DNA of 64,000 nucleotides, from positions 310,001 through 374,000 of the forward strand of contig CAVTWH010000006.1 of NCBI GenBank assembly GCA_963738365.1, given 5' to 3'. Under the pieces are notes generated by a model, which was not told the DNA's origin, made no database searches, and worked only from the letters and a program-made list of their open reading frames with translations. This stretch comes from CAVTWH01 sp963738365 (GTDB lineage: Bacteria; Actinomycetota; Actinomycetes; Mycobacteriales; Micromonosporaceae). Below, in pieces: positions 29,656 through 39,252 of the stretch. The translations under genes were made by a program, and so were the position numbers. The stretch's first letter is position 1. Every line of letters starts with the position of its first letter.

Positions 29656-30849
29656 TCAGGCCAGCTGAACCATCGCGTACCGGCCGGTCACCCGCCACTG
29701 TGCGTCGGCGGCGTCCAGAGTGGACAGTCGTTGCCCGGACAGCCCCACAACGACATCCGATTTGACGGTACGCAGGGCCGCCACCCGGGTGGGGAAGTAG
29801 CCCACCGCGTCGGCGAACCGGGTGGTCCCGGGCCAGTGCCGGTCGCCCAGCAGCCGCCGGTAGTTCAGGTCCCCCTTGGACAGTACGAGATCGCAGCCGG
29901 CCAGGCTGTCCCGCAGGTCGGCGGGCATCCGGTCGTAGGCGAAGGGGACGCCGCAGAACCAGTGCGTGGCCGGGGCCAGCCGGCCCGAGCGCAGCAGCGC
30001 GTCCAGCCGGCCGGCCAGCGCCGCCGCCCCCGGCGGACCGCCGGCCAGCGCGGTCAGCACGGCGAGCAGGTCCGGCAGGGTGGCGTCCGAGATGAAGTAC
30101 GGGTGCGGCTTGAGCAGCAGCTCCGCCCGCAGCCGCGGGTTGCCGGCCAGCAGGTGCTCCACGAGCACCAGGTCGGCCAGCAGCTCCCGGCCGGTGTTGT
30201 CGGCCAGCACCGCCACCCGGCGCGCTCCGGCCAGCGCGTCGACCACCGCGCCGGTGTCGTCGGCCAGCAGGTGCGACTCGGCGCCCGGCCGGCCCTCCTC
30301 ACTGATCAGGAATCCCAGGTCCGCCTGGTTGCCCCAGACCGCCCCGAGCAGCAGACCCGCCGTCCGGGTACCGGGGTCCCCGGCCAGGCCCGGCGCGCCG
30401 ATCGCGGCCAGGTCGGCGGCGAACTCGGCGGCGGCCAGCTCGTCGGCCTTCATCGCGGCGAACGGGTCCACCCCGGTCCACGGGTCCGGTCCCCAGAAGT
30501 CCACCGCCGTCAGCAGCTTGGTGTAGAAGTACCCCTCGGCCCACAGGAACGGGGTGTCCGTCCACGGCTTGCCGAAGTACGGCGCGCCCCAGGCATCCCA
30601 GGCCTCCTTGCCGGCCGCCCCGTCCGGCAGCGGCGCCACCGTACCGTCGGTGATCTCGGCGTGCAGCGCGTCCAGGGCACCGCGCTGCCGGGGACCGTAG
30701 GGGTGGGCCGCGCCGACCCGTTCCACGATGGTCGGGTGGCGCTGCGTGAGGACCCGCAGCGGGTACGAGCCGGGACGGTTGCTGCCGATCTCCGCCGGCA
30801 GCCCGGAACGCCCCGGCGCCAGGGCCACCACGCTGCCGTCCCCCCGCAT
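29656..30849 (-). CDS. DUF89/ARMT1-like metal-dependent phosphatase
   Basis: 397 residues. DUF89 (damage-control phosphatase) features: N-terminal NRPGSYPLRVLTQRHPTIVERV, middle VLADNTGRELLADLVLVEHLL with the Asp-Asn metal site, and SKGDLNYRRLLGDRHW with the downstream Asp-Asn. Family members dephosphorylate damaged sugar or nucleotide phosphates; related enzymes include ARMT1. Cytosolic, stands just upstream of the two membrane genes but separated by a 37-base gap. Confidence 0.82.
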   Translation of the reverse strand: MRGDGSVVALAPGRSGLPAEIGSNRPGSYPLRVLTQRHPTIVERVGAAHPYGPRQRGALDALHAEITDGTVAPLPDGAAGKEAWDAWGAPYFGKPWTDTPFLWAEGYFYTKLLTAVDFWGPDPWTGVDPFAAMKADELAAAEFAADLAAIGAPGLAGDPGTRTAGLLLGAVWGNQADLGFLISEEGRPGAESHLLADDTGAVVDALAGARRVAVLADNTGRELLADLVLVEHLLAGNPRLRAELLLKPHPYFISDATLPDLLAVLTALAGGPPGAAALAGRLDALLRSGRLAPATHWFCGVPFAYDRMPADLRDSLAGCDLVLSKGDLNYRRLLGDRHWPGTTRFADAVGYFPTRVAALRTVKSDVVVGLSGQRLSTLDAADAQWRVTGRYAMVQLA

Positions 30850-30866
30850 GGCTGGCAGGCTAACAG

Positions 30867-31196
30867 CTACTTCGCCGGCAGGCTGCGGGCGTACCCGACG
30901 CCCCGGCGCACCCAGGCGGCCAGCTGCCGGTCCCGCGCGCAGGCGTCGGCGCGGACCAGCACGAAGCCCTTCGGCGCGTGCCGACCCATCTGGAACTCGG
31001 CCACCTCCGGCTGCGCCAGCACCGCCTCGCGCTGCGCCGGGTCGATGCGGACCAGCAGGTCGTCGCCGTAGACGCCGACCGCCATGGCGCCGTCCACCAG
31101 CATCGCCAGGCCACCGAACATGCGCTTCTCCGCCACCCCCGGCTCGGCGGCCAGGGCCGCGCGCAGCCGGACGGCCAGCGCCTCGTTGTAGGCCAT
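30867..31196 (-). CDS. TfoX/Sxy N-terminal domain protein
   Basis: 109 residues. The TfoX-N core is evident: VAEKRMFGGLAMLVDGAMAVGVYGDDLLVRID followed by GRHAPKGFVLVRAD. Only the N-terminal domain is present, as in most actinobacterial members. Role unknown outside competence regulation in gamma-proteobacteria. Confidence 0.85.
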   Translation of the reverse strand: MAYNEALAVRLRAALAAEPGVAEKRMFGGLAMLVDGAMAVGVYGDDLLVRIDPAQREAVLAQPEVAEFQMGRHAPKGFVLVRADACARDRQLAAWVRRGVGYARSLPAK

Positions 31197-31300
31197 CCCC
31201 GGATGATGGCACACCCGACCCCCGTCGGTGGGCCGGTCGCGGCGGCCCATGGGCGCCGGGGCGGGGGGGCGGCCCGACCGCGGCTGACCGGCGCCGGACC

Positions 31301-32035
31301 TCAGGCGGGCAGGCGGTAGACCGAGACGTGGTACTGGGAGTCGGCGGTGAACTCGGCGTCGGACCAGTCGGCGTGCCGGGACTCCAGCTCGAAGCCGGCG
31401 AGCTGACCCATCAGGTCCAGCTCGGCGGGCCAGATGTAGCGGTGCGGGCTGCGGAACAGCCGGGCCTGCGGGCCTTCGCCGAAGTGGAAGTGGTGCGACA
31501 CCACGCGCTGCTCCAGGACGTCGTAGGCGTCCAGGCCGATGTAGCCGGAGGCGTGCTGGAACACCGTGGCCTCCCGGCCGGGCGGCAGCCGGCGCAGCTC
31601 CGGCACCCACAGTTCGATGACGAACCGGCCGCCCGGGTCCAGGTGCCGCGCCGCGTTACGGAAACAGGCCACCTGCTCGGCCTGGCTGAGCAGGTTGGAG
31701 ATGGTGTTGTAGACCAGGTAGACCAGGCTGTACGTGCCCGGTGCCCGGGTGCTGGCCATGTCGCCCGGTACCACCGGCACCGCCGCCTCGTCCACCTTGG
31801 TACGCAGCTGGGCGATCATCGGCTCGGACAGTTCGATGCCGGTGACCGGCACGCCCCGTTCGGCCAGCGGGACCGCCACCCGGCCGGTACCGACGGCGAA
31901 CTCCAGCGCCCGGCCGCCGTCGGCCAGCTCGGCCAGCCGATCCACCGTCGGCCCCAGCACGTCGGGGGCGAACATGCCGGTGCCGGGGGTGTCGTACCGC
32001 TGGGCCGCCCCGGTGTCCCAGATCTGATCCTGCAT
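31301..32035 (-). CDS. SAM-dependent methyltransferase (class I)
   Basis: 244 residues. Motif I ALEFAVGTGRVAVPLAERG, acidic residue after strand 2 (VTGIELSE), motif DMASTRAPGTYSLVYLVYNTISNL and post-II LDPGGRFVIELWVPEL fit the methyltransferase-25 family. C-terminal beta-rich half probably binds substrate, which is unknown. ATG 32035. Confidence 0.85.
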   Translation of the reverse strand: MQDQIWDTGAAQRYDTPGTGMFAPDVLGPTVDRLAELADGGRALEFAVGTGRVAVPLAERGVPVTGIELSEPMIAQLRTKVDEAAVPVVPGDMASTRAPGTYSLVYLVYNTISNLLSQAEQVACFRNAARHLDPGGRFVIELWVPELRRLPPGREATVFQHASGYIGLDAYDVLEQRVVSHHFHFGEGPQARLFRSPHRYIWPAELDLMGQLAGFELESRHADWSDAEFTADSQYHVSVYRLPA

Positions 32036-32087
32036 GCACCCACCATCGTCGGCGGGACCCGCCCGGTCCACCGGATTCGCCGAGAAC

Positions 32088-33755
32088 CTACCGGGTGGCG
32101 CCGAGCAGGTCGTCCAGGACCAGGGTGCGCAGGTCGTCCCGGGTCGGCATGCGACCGAGGCCGCGCAGCCGCCCGGACTGGGCCTTGCGCATCGCCTCCA
32201 GCAGCCGGCGGGCCTCCCGGGCGTTGCCGAAGTTCTGGTCCCGGTCGATCTGGGCGAACCACTCCAGCAGCCCGTCGGAGAGCCCCGGGCCGAGCTGGTA
32301 GTCGTCGTTGTCGGCGATCCGGTGCACGATGAGCACCAGCTGCTCGGGGTCGTAGTTCTCGAACTCCATGGTCTTGGCGAAGCGGGACGCCAGGCCGGCG
32401 TTGGCGTCCAGGAAGTCGAGCATGTCCTTGGTGTACCCGGCGACGATGACGGCGATCTCGTCCCGGTGGTCCTCCATGAGCTTGACCAGCGAGTCCACCG
32501 CCTCCCGACCGAAGTCGTTGCCGCCGCTGGAGCGGGTCAGCGTGTACGCCTCGTCGATGAACAGCACGCCGCCCAGCGCGCTGGTGAACACCTCGGTGGT
32601 CTTCTCCGCGGTGTGCCCGATGTACTGGCCCACCAGGTCCCGGCGGCTGACCTCCTTGAAGTCACCGTTGGGCAGCACGCCGAGGGCCTTGAGCAGCTCG
32701 CCGTAGATGCGCGCCACCGTCGTCTTGCCGGTGCCCGGTGCGCCGGTGAAGATCAGGTGGTGGCTGACCGTACCGACGGACAGCCCGGCCGCCCGGCGCC
32801 ACTCGTTCACCTGGATCTCGTCGATCAGCGCGCGTACCTCGTCCTTGACGCCCTGCAGGCCGATCATCGAGTCCAGGTCGGCGAGCAGCTTGTCCACCCG
32901 CTCCGGGTCCTTCTGGATGGCCCGGTCCAGCGGCTGGTGGCCGACGCTGCCGCGCTTGCCGGTACCGGCCAGCACGGTCGGATGGGCGCCCTCGTCGATC
33001 TGGATGCCCGGGGCGGCGGTGGCCTCCGTGGTGCACGCCTCGATCAGGCCGCCGCAGCCGGTGCCCACGAACACGCCGACCCCGCTGGTGTCGTGCACCC
33101 AGCACTCGCGCAGCGTGGGGGAGCTGCGCTGGGACACCGAGATGCCGGCGTCACCGGTACGGCTGATCTCGCAGCGCTCCACGGTGGGGTTGGCCGCCTG
33201 GTAGACGTAGATGCCCCGGTACCCGCAGCCGGCGATGGTGGTGTCCCGGACGGTCGGGTCGGCGCCCAGCCGGGCGATGATCCCGTCGTCGGTGATGTTG
33301 CGGATCTCGCAGCGTTCGATCACCCCGGTGGAGTCGTCCACCAGGATGCCGAACTGCGCGCCGTCCACCACCAGCTCGCTGGCCTGCACGGTGGCGCCGT
33401 GGAAGATGCCGAGCCCGGCCCCGTAGCGGGCGTGCAGCGTGCAGTGCTCCACGGTCAGGGTGCCGCCGGCCACCTCCACCGTGGCGGCGTCGCCGGAGCG
33501 CAGGGTCAGCCCGCGCAGCGTCAGCTGCGCCGAGCGGGCCTGCACGGCGGGCCGGTCGGTACCGCTGGCGTCCACGGTGACGCTGCCCGGTTCGGCCGCC
33601 ACGATGCTCAGCCGCCGGCCGTCCAGCTGCAGCGCCTCGGGGTAGGTACCGGCGGCCACCGTGATCACCGCGCCGTCACCGGCCACCTCGAGGGCGTCCC
33701 GCAGCGTCGGATACGCCCCCGGCCGGTCCCCGGCCACCGTCAGTGTCTGCGCCAT
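32088..33755 (-). CDS. Right-handed beta-helix fused to EccA/CbbX-type AAA+ ATPase
   Basis: 555 residues. Residues 1-270 are repeated right-handed parallel beta-helix rungs (VEHCTLHARYGAGLGIFHG, IERCEIRNITDDGIIARLG, VERCEISRTGDAGISVSQ), the pattern of pectate-lyase/NosD-like folds. Residues 290-555 are an AAA+ domain with Walker A GAPGTGKTT near 337-344, Walker B VLFIDEAYTL near 395 and NFGNAREARRLLE sensor 2. The AAA+ part resembles EccA of type VII secretion and CbbX. EccA normally has TPR repeats at its N-terminus; here a beta-helix replaces them. First of three leftward T7SS-associated genes. Confidence 0.88.
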   Translation of the reverse strand: MAQTLTVAGDRPGAYPTLRDALEVAGDGAVITVAAGTYPEALQLDGRRLSIVAAEPGSVTVDASGTDRPAVQARSAQLTLRGLTLRSGDAATVEVAGGTLTVEHCTLHARYGAGLGIFHGATVQASELVVDGAQFGILVDDSTGVIERCEIRNITDDGIIARLGADPTVRDTTIAGCGYRGIYVYQAANPTVERCEISRTGDAGISVSQRSSPTLRECWVHDTSGVGVFVGTGCGGLIEACTTEATAAPGIQIDEGAHPTVLAGTGKRGSVGHQPLDRAIQKDPERVDKLLADLDSMIGLQGVKDEVRALIDEIQVNEWRRAAGLSVGTVSHHLIFTGAPGTGKTTVARIYGELLKALGVLPNGDFKEVSRRDLVGQYIGHTAEKTTEVFTSALGGVLFIDEAYTLTRSSGGNDFGREAVDSLVKLMEDHRDEIAVIVAGYTKDMLDFLDANAGLASRFAKTMEFENYDPEQLVLIVHRIADNDDYQLGPGLSDGLLEWFAQIDRDQNFGNAREARRLLEAMRKAQSGRLRGLGRMPTRDDLRTLVLDDLLGATR

Positions 33756-33874
33756 CGCTCCACCTGGGTCACTGCTGCACCTGCCATGTCCTGCGTCCAC
33801 CGACACCTGTCATGCCGCCAGCCGGCAAACGAAGCCGACTCTACCGGCGGCCCGCTCGGGCGGGCCGCCGGTGG

Positions 33875-36163
33875 TCAGCCCAGGCCCCGCTCCGGCTCCG
33901 GGCGCGGAGCGCTGGCCAGCACCGAGCCGCCCGGGCTGGCCACAGTGAACGCCTGCTCGTCGGTGACCACGGCCGGCGCCTCCTCGACCGGGGCCGGCGG
34001 CTCCTGCGCAGTGGTGTACCGACGGGCAGCCAGCTCCTGCTCGCTACGGCGCCGGGTGGTGCGCTGGACAGGTGCGCTGCCGCGCACCCGGGAGCGGCGC
34101 AGCACGCCGCCGCTGCTGCCCTGCGCGGGCGGCTCGAACTTCTCCTGCTGACCGGCCAGCCGGGCGGCCCGGGCGGCGCCGTCGATGACCGGGGTGGTGG
34201 CCGGCGGCCCGTCCGCGTTGACCCAGTCACCGGGCTGGTTGGGCAGCACGTACCCGGGTCGGCCGGGGTCCCGGCGGCGCTGCGCGGCGCCGGGCGGGAA
34301 GCCGGGTGGCGCTCCGGCGCCGGGCGCACCGGCCGTCCGTGGTGCGTGCAGCACGGACGGCCCGGCCCCGTCGGGGGCGCCGGCGCGGGTCGCGGCCAGC
34401 CCCGGTACCGGCAGGCCGGCGCGGGCGAAGGTCGGGTTGTCGCTGCGGCGGGCGCCGCCGAGCACCGCCGGGGCGCTCGGCGGCGCCGCTCCGGCGGCGA
34501 GGTCGTCGACCGGTGCGCCGGTCACCGGTGCACCGTCGGGTGCCTGGTGTCCCCGTCGCCCGGTGCCCTGGGGGAGTCCGGGCGGCAGCCCACCGCCGGC
34601 CCGGCCGGTCAGCGCGTCGGAGGCGTCCGGGGTGGCCCCGTCCGGGCGGCCGAGGATGCCGCGCCGCAGGCCGGCCGCGCCGCCATGGTCGCGCTGGGAC
34701 GCGGCGCGGCCGAGGCCCGGCACCCCGGGCGTCTGCGCAGCGCCCGTCGCGTCCGGGCCGGCGGCCCGGCGTGCGATCAACCCCTTGGACAGCCCGGGAC
34801 TGCCCTGCAGGCCGGGTGGTAGGCCGCCGCCGGGCAGTCCGGCCTGGGACGGTGTCGCGGTGGAGATGCCCGGTGCGTTCGCGGTGGGGGCGGAGCCGGC
34901 GGGTGCGCCCCCACCGGCGAGCGCCGGAGCCAGGCCGGTGGCGGGCAGGCCGGCCAGGCCCGGTGCGGTGCCGGGCTCGGACGCGGCGCCCGGGTCCGGG
35001 GCGGCACCGGGTGCGGTGCTCGGATCGGGTGCCGTGCCGGGGTCGGGTGCGGTGCCCGGCTGGGGGGCGGTGCTGGGGTCGGGTGCGGTGGCGGGGTCCG
35101 GTGCCGTACCAGCGTCCGGCGCGTCGTCCTTGCCCGGCGTGTGGAACTGCAGGGAGGGCGGGTCGCTGGGTTGGATGGTGAAGTTGACCTGCGAGGGCTT
35201 GTCGACGTTCGGCACGCCCTGCCCACCGAGATGGGGCAGCTTACTGAATTCGTACTTCTTGATGATGTCGGCGGCCTTCTTGGGATCCACCGCTACCGCG
35301 TCCAGCGGACCCTCGTAGCGCTGCCCCCGGGCGCCGAGCAGCTTCGCGGAGATCACCTCGGTGTACGCCTGGGCCATCTGGTACTCGATGTCGAGCGCTT
35401 CGCGGGAGAACGACCGGTTGCCCGTGACGTCGAGAACCCGCCCGGCAAGGATGTCCGGCGGGTTGGCGAAGATGTACTTGGTCGGCAGTGTCCCGTCCCG
35501 GACGAAGATCATCAGGTCGATGAACCGGTCCCGACTCCACTGCTTGGCGTTCGCCAGGCTACTGGTGACATCCCCGCGGGTGTCGTGTGCCTCGTTCTGG
35601 AACTTGTCCCATTCGCGCTGTACCGCGGCGAGGGTGTCGGTGTACTGCTGGTGCAACGCCTGGATCTTTTCCTGGTAGTTGTTGATGACGGTCACCAGCG
35701 ACGTCATCGCCTCCCGGTTGCGCCCAGCCGCGTCAGCCCAGTCGGTCAGGGACTTCATCGCCGCGCCCGGACCCTTGGCGGCGAACGCGTCGGCCGCCTT
35801 GGAGTTCCAGCGGTGGAACTTGCCGGTGCCGTTGAGCAGGGCGTCGGTGTTGTCGGCATAGGCTTTCCGCATATCCGCCAACGCGTTGTGCAGCTGCCCC
35901 CAGGCGGACGCGGCGGCGGCCGCCGCCGCCGGATTCTGCTTCATGATCCGCGAGTACACCGTGTCCATGTTGTCCATCGCGAAGTCGCCCGGCAGGCTGC
36001 GCGTCCCCGGGTCCACGGTCCACACCCGTTGATACTGAGAGTCCTGGTCGTAGTACAGCGGGTTACCGGGCTCACCGGTGTGGTGCCAGAGGAACAGCAT
36101 GCTCTGCTGCGCCGCGTAGTCGGTCTGGTACCCGTAGTTGTTCGATGAGTCCGGCCCGGACAT
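33875..36163 (-). CDS. WXG100-type T7SS substrate with long Pro/Ala-rich tail
   Basis: 762 residues. Residues 1-310 are helical with a WXG100-like segment (FHRWNSKAADAFAAKG, then QEKIQALHQQYTDTLAAVQREW). From about residue 345 the protein is low-complexity: Asp-Pro-x-Thr-Ala-Pro repeats, then Gly/Pro/Ala-rich sequence with scattered Arg, ending with a more conserved VIDGAARAARLAGQQEKFEPP and a basic RRSRVRG patch. Resembles proline-rich EspI/EspK-like chaperone-substrates in layout; assignment to a named family is not possible. Sits 32 bases downstream of the next T7SS gene. Confidence 0.75.
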   Translation of the reverse strand: MSGPDSSNNYGYQTDYAAQQSMLFLWHHTGEPGNPLYYDQDSQYQRVWTVDPGTRSLPGDFAMDNMDTVYSRIMKQNPAAAAAAASAWGQLHNALADMRKAYADNTDALLNGTGKFHRWNSKAADAFAAKGPGAAMKSLTDWADAAGRNREAMTSLVTVINNYQEKIQALHQQYTDTLAAVQREWDKFQNEAHDTRGDVTSSLANAKQWSRDRFIDLMIFVRDGTLPTKYIFANPPDILAGRVLDVTGNRSFSREALDIEYQMAQAYTEVISAKLLGARGQRYEGPLDAVAVDPKKAADIIKKYEFSKLPHLGGQGVPNVDKPSQVNFTIQPSDPPSLQFHTPGKDDAPDAGTAPDPATAPDPSTAPQPGTAPDPGTAPDPSTAPGAAPDPGAASEPGTAPGLAGLPATGLAPALAGGGAPAGSAPTANAPGISTATPSQAGLPGGGLPPGLQGSPGLSKGLIARRAAGPDATGAAQTPGVPGLGRAASQRDHGGAAGLRRGILGRPDGATPDASDALTGRAGGGLPPGLPQGTGRRGHQAPDGAPVTGAPVDDLAAGAAPPSAPAVLGGARRSDNPTFARAGLPVPGLAATRAGAPDGAGPSVLHAPRTAGAPGAGAPPGFPPGAAQRRRDPGRPGYVLPNQPGDWVNADGPPATTPVIDGAARAARLAGQQEKFEPPAQGSSGGVLRRSRVRGSAPVQRTTRRRSEQELAARRYTTAQEPPAPVEEAPAVVTDEQAFTVASPGGSVLASAPRPEPERGLG

Positions 36164-36195
36164 CGACGCCTCCCCTCAGGCGAGCAGGTTCCCGG

Positions 36196-37134
36196 TCACT
36201 GCCAGCTGCTGCCGCCGGCACCGTGTGAGTGGTACTTGGTCTCCAGCTTGTCGATCTCCCCCGCGTCGGCGTCGGTCGTGGTCGGCGCCGCCGGCTTGAC
36301 GGTGACCGAGTTCGTGACGGGCTTGCCGTCGGCCCCGGTGCTCGTCGTGGTGATCTCCACGGAGCCGTTGTTGAGCTGGGTGGTCGACTCGCTGCTGCTG
36401 ATGACCTTGCCGTCCGGGCCGACCGTCTGGCGGGTGGTGGTGGTCGTCTTCTGCCCCGAGTAGTCGTAGGACTCGCCGGTGGTGACGGTCGAGGCGGGCT
36501 TCGTCTCGCCCTTGCGGAACACGCTCACCGTCTTCGTGCTGTCGGAGATGAACGTCGATCCGGACGACGCGGTGGTGACCCGCAGCATCGAACCGTCAGC
36601 GAAGGTGTAGATGTACCCGTTGCCGGCCCACACCTTCGACGTGGCGTACTGCAGCATGCTCTCGTTGGTGGCGGCCAGGCCGGCGGCGGTGTCCTGGCCG
36701 CTGGCCGCGGCGGTGGCTTCGGAGAGCGTGGTCGCGTGTCCGTTCGCGTCGAGCGGGAACCCGTCCGGGGCGGTGCCGCCGTCGGCGAAGGCGAAGTCGA
36801 CGGCCGACAGCGAACTGGCCGCCTCGCCGTCGGTGGTGGCGTAGGCCACGGCCATCGTCGTCGAGGCGGACTGGATCGCCTGCGCGCCGTTCTTGACGTC
36901 GGCCAGGAACGCCTGGAACTCGCCCATGTTCCGCTTCATGATGTTGAAGACGGTGGTGCCCTCCCTGAAGGGCGCCGTCTTCAGGCCCGGGGTGTTGAAA
37001 GCGGCCTGCCCGTTCTCGGAGATGCCGCCGTACGCCTGGGCGAGCCCGGTCTCGGCGCCGAGCACGTCACCCATGACCGTCGGACCCCACACCATCAGGT
37101 CCTCCGGAGTTACCTGCACGGAATCGTCGCCCAC
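36196..37134 (-). CDS. WXG100-like T7SS-associated protein with Thr/Ser-rich C-terminus
   Basis: 312 residues, GTG 37134 after GGGGAGG. Residues 1-120 are helical and WXG-like in length (MKRNMGEFQAFLADVKNGAQAIQSASTTMAVAYATT); the rest is beta-prone and Thr-rich with short repeats (TVGPDGKVISSSESTT, STGADGKPVTNS) similar to beta-hairpin wall proteins. Divergent from the SUKH-3 operon across 193 bases. Likely secreted via the T7SS with its neighbour. Confidence 0.7.
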   Translation of the reverse strand: MGDDSVQVTPEDLMVWGPTVMGDVLGAETGLAQAYGGISENGQAAFNTPGLKTAPFREGTTVFNIMKRNMGEFQAFLADVKNGAQAIQSASTTMAVAYATTDGEAASSLSAVDFAFADGGTAPDGFPLDANGHATTLSEATAAASGQDTAAGLAATNESMLQYATSKVWAGNGYIYTFADGSMLRVTTASSGSTFISDSTKTVSVFRKGETKPASTVTTGESYDYSGQKTTTTTRQTVGPDGKVISSSESTTQLNNGSVEITTTSTGADGKPVTNSVTVKPAAPTTTDADAGEIDKLETKYHSHGAGGSSWQ

Positions 37135-37327
37135 ATCAGCCTCCCCGCGTGAACTGTCCCAGCGATGCGTCCCAACGCTGTGTGAGCGTAGTCCACCGCG
37201 CCAACTTCCGGTGTCGATGGATCCGGCCGCCGCGACCGGCGCAGCCGGCCTGGGCAGGGCCTACGCCGGGGTGTCCCGGCCGGATAGGCTGATCGGTCGA
37301 GTCGTACTGGTGGTGGGGGGTGACGGC

Positions 37328-38416
37328 GTGACTGATCCGGCGCTGGACGAGCAGGGCCGGCCGGGCCGGTGGATCCTGGTGGACGAACCGACCCCGGTAC
37401 GGCTGGTGCGGGTACCCAGGACGCCCGAGGTCGACGGCTTCCGGCTGGCACACGTCTTCGACGACCCGACGCCGGACGGGCAGCCGTGGATCGACCCGGC
37501 CCGCGGCCGGGTGACCGACATCGAGGAGCGTCGCCGGCTGCTGGGCTACCTGCTGTCCGGCAGGGTCATCTTCGACGGCGGTGTACACACCACCGACCTG
37601 CTGGAACCCAGGCGGATCGGTGCGGTGCCCGCCGTGTACCGGACCGACGGCCGGTGGATCTGGTCCGAGGCGGTCGCCTACTACCTGCGCTGGCACCTGG
37701 TCCCGCCGGAGCCGGACTTCCTGGCGCACGTCCGCGCCGCCGGCTACCGACCGGCCCCGGTCGACGACCGCGCCGCGGCCGCCGCCGAGCAGGCCCGGGT
37801 CGCCATGGCCGGGCGCCGGGCGGCGGCCCTGGACGAGTCGCTGATCGCCGCCGGGCAGTTGGCCCATCCGGCGCGGTTCCCGATCGACTTCCAGGAACGG
37901 CTGTTGGAGCTGGGCTGGACCGCCGACCGGGACGTCTCGGAGCAGGTGGAGCAGTGGCTGGCCGAGGAGCTGCCGGGCGTGCGGTGGGCCCGGTTCGACC
38001 TGCCGGAGCCGGCCGGCTACCAGCCGTTCGAGGCGGCGCTGCGGGTGCTGTGCGAGTTCGGCGGCCTGGCCAGCAGCGACAACAGCGCCGGGGTGACGTC
38101 GGCGCGGGTGCCGTTCCGGATGATGCCGGGGCGTACCTTCGACTCCCGCACGCTGCGGCTGATGCTGGGCGATGCCGTCGACTACGGGCAGCGCCTCGGG
38201 CAGCGGGTCTTCCAGGTCGGGGTGATCGAGGACGGCACGGTGATCATCCTGGTGGCCGAGGACGGCAGCGTGCACCTGGCCGGCGCGGTGCAGCGCTGGA
38301 TCGGGCACAGCTTCGACGAGGCGCTGGTCGGCATGATGAACGGCGAGCTGGCCGTCGAGGAGGAGATCGACGCGGGCTTCCCGTGGGATCCGAGCGAAGC
38401 CCAGAACTGGGGATGA
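37328..38416 (+). CDS. SUKH-3-type immunity-like protein
   Basis: 362 residues, GTG 37328 behind GGTGGGGGG. The C-terminal half has the SUKH-3 hallmark LLELGWTADRDVSEQVEQWLAEE, ALRVLCEFGGLAS and GVIEDGTVIILVAEDGSVHLAG (family named from YwqJ-toxin immunity proteins). The N-terminal 150 residues are an extra domain of unknown type (RRRLLGYLLSGRVIFDGGVHTTDLLEP). First gene of the rightward operon that also encodes the giant YwqJ-motif protein, so a role in neutralising it is plausible. Confidence 0.8.
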   Translation: MTDPALDEQGRPGRWILVDEPTPVRLVRVPRTPEVDGFRLAHVFDDPTPDGQPWIDPARGRVTDIEERRRLLGYLLSGRVIFDGGVHTTDLLEPRRIGAVPAVYRTDGRWIWSEAVAYYLRWHLVPPEPDFLAHVRAAGYRPAPVDDRAAAAAEQARVAMAGRRAAALDESLIAAGQLAHPARFPIDFQERLLELGWTADRDVSEQVEQWLAEELPGVRWARFDLPEPAGYQPFEAALRVLCEFGGLASSDNSAGVTSARVPFRMMPGRTFDSRTLRLMLGDAVDYGQRLGQRVFQVGVIEDGTVIILVAEDGSVHLAGAVQRWIGHSFDEALVGMMNGELAVEEEIDAGFPWDPSEAQNWG

Positions 38417-39252
38417 GCAGCCCGGACGAGCCGTTCGCCTGGTTGCCCGGCAACCGCGTGGACGCCGAGCTCTACAGCGCCGTGGCCGCCGACGACCGGC
38501 GCCGGTTCTTCCAGATCGTGCGGGCTGCGCCCTGGTACCTGCCCGCGCCGCCACCGGACCCGGCCGGGCAGCGGTTCCTCACCCGGGAGCTGCTGGGCGC
38601 GACCTTTCTGCTGGTGTTCACCTCGGTACGGTCGCTGGCCAGCACCGTCGGGCCGGCGGTGACGGGGTACACCGTCACCGGGTACGACGAGCTGGCCCGG
38701 CGCTGGCCGGAGCCGTCCTGGCGGCTGGCGGTCAACCCGGGCACCCCGGTGGACGCCTGGGTCACCCTGGCGGCGCTGGCCGAGGCGGCCGACGGAGCCC
38801 GGGTGGTACCCACCCTCGCGCCGCGCCCGGCGGACGCCGACCCGGACACCGACGCCGCCGTGGACAGCTTCCTCGGCGCCCTGTTCCAGGCCCCGCTGCT
38901 GGTCCCGGCGACCGGCCAGCCCCCCGCCTACCAGGTGGTACGCCGGGACGGCCGGCTGCTGGTCGAGGTCTACACCTCGCTGCGCACGCTGCCCGCGGGC
39001 ACCCCGTACCTGCCGGCCACCCTGGCCGACCTGGTGCTGCGCTGGCCCGGCCCGGACCACGCCCTGGCCGTCGATCCCGGCTCAGGTGCCGAGCTGCTGG
39101 TCAGCGGCGAGCAGGTACCCGGACTGCTGCTCTGGTCGCCGCAGGCCGGCGACGCCGAGCCGGGCACAGATCAGTTGCCGGGACAGCGATCGCGCTCCAT
39201 TGCCGATGGTGAGTACATTGACCCTGCCGGCGCGTCGACGGAGTGGGGGTGA
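38413..39252 (+). CDS. SseB-like domain protein, duplicated
   Basis: 279 residues with two tandem SseB-type domains. Each copy has an entry like FLTRELLGATFLLVFTS or GRLLVEVYTSLRTL, then an aromatic-Pro rich LARRWPEPSWRLAVNPGTPVDAW or LVLRWPGPDHALAVDPGSGAEL. SseB domains are frequent near actinobacterial polymorphic toxin and T7SS genes. ATG 38413 overlaps the SUKH-3 stop as ATGA. Confidence 0.75.
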   Translation: MSSPDEPFAWLPGNRVDAELYSAVAADDRRRFFQIVRAAPWYLPAPPPDPAGQRFLTRELLGATFLLVFTSVRSLASTVGPAVTGYTVTGYDELARRWPEPSWRLAVNPGTPVDAWVTLAALAEAADGARVVPTLAPRPADADPDTDAAVDSFLGALFQAPLLVPATGQPPAYQVVRRDGRLLVEVYTSLRTLPAGTPYLPATLADLVLRWPGPDHALAVDPGSGAELLVSGEQVPGLLLWSPQAGDAEPGTDQLPGQRSRSIADGEYIDPAGASTEWG

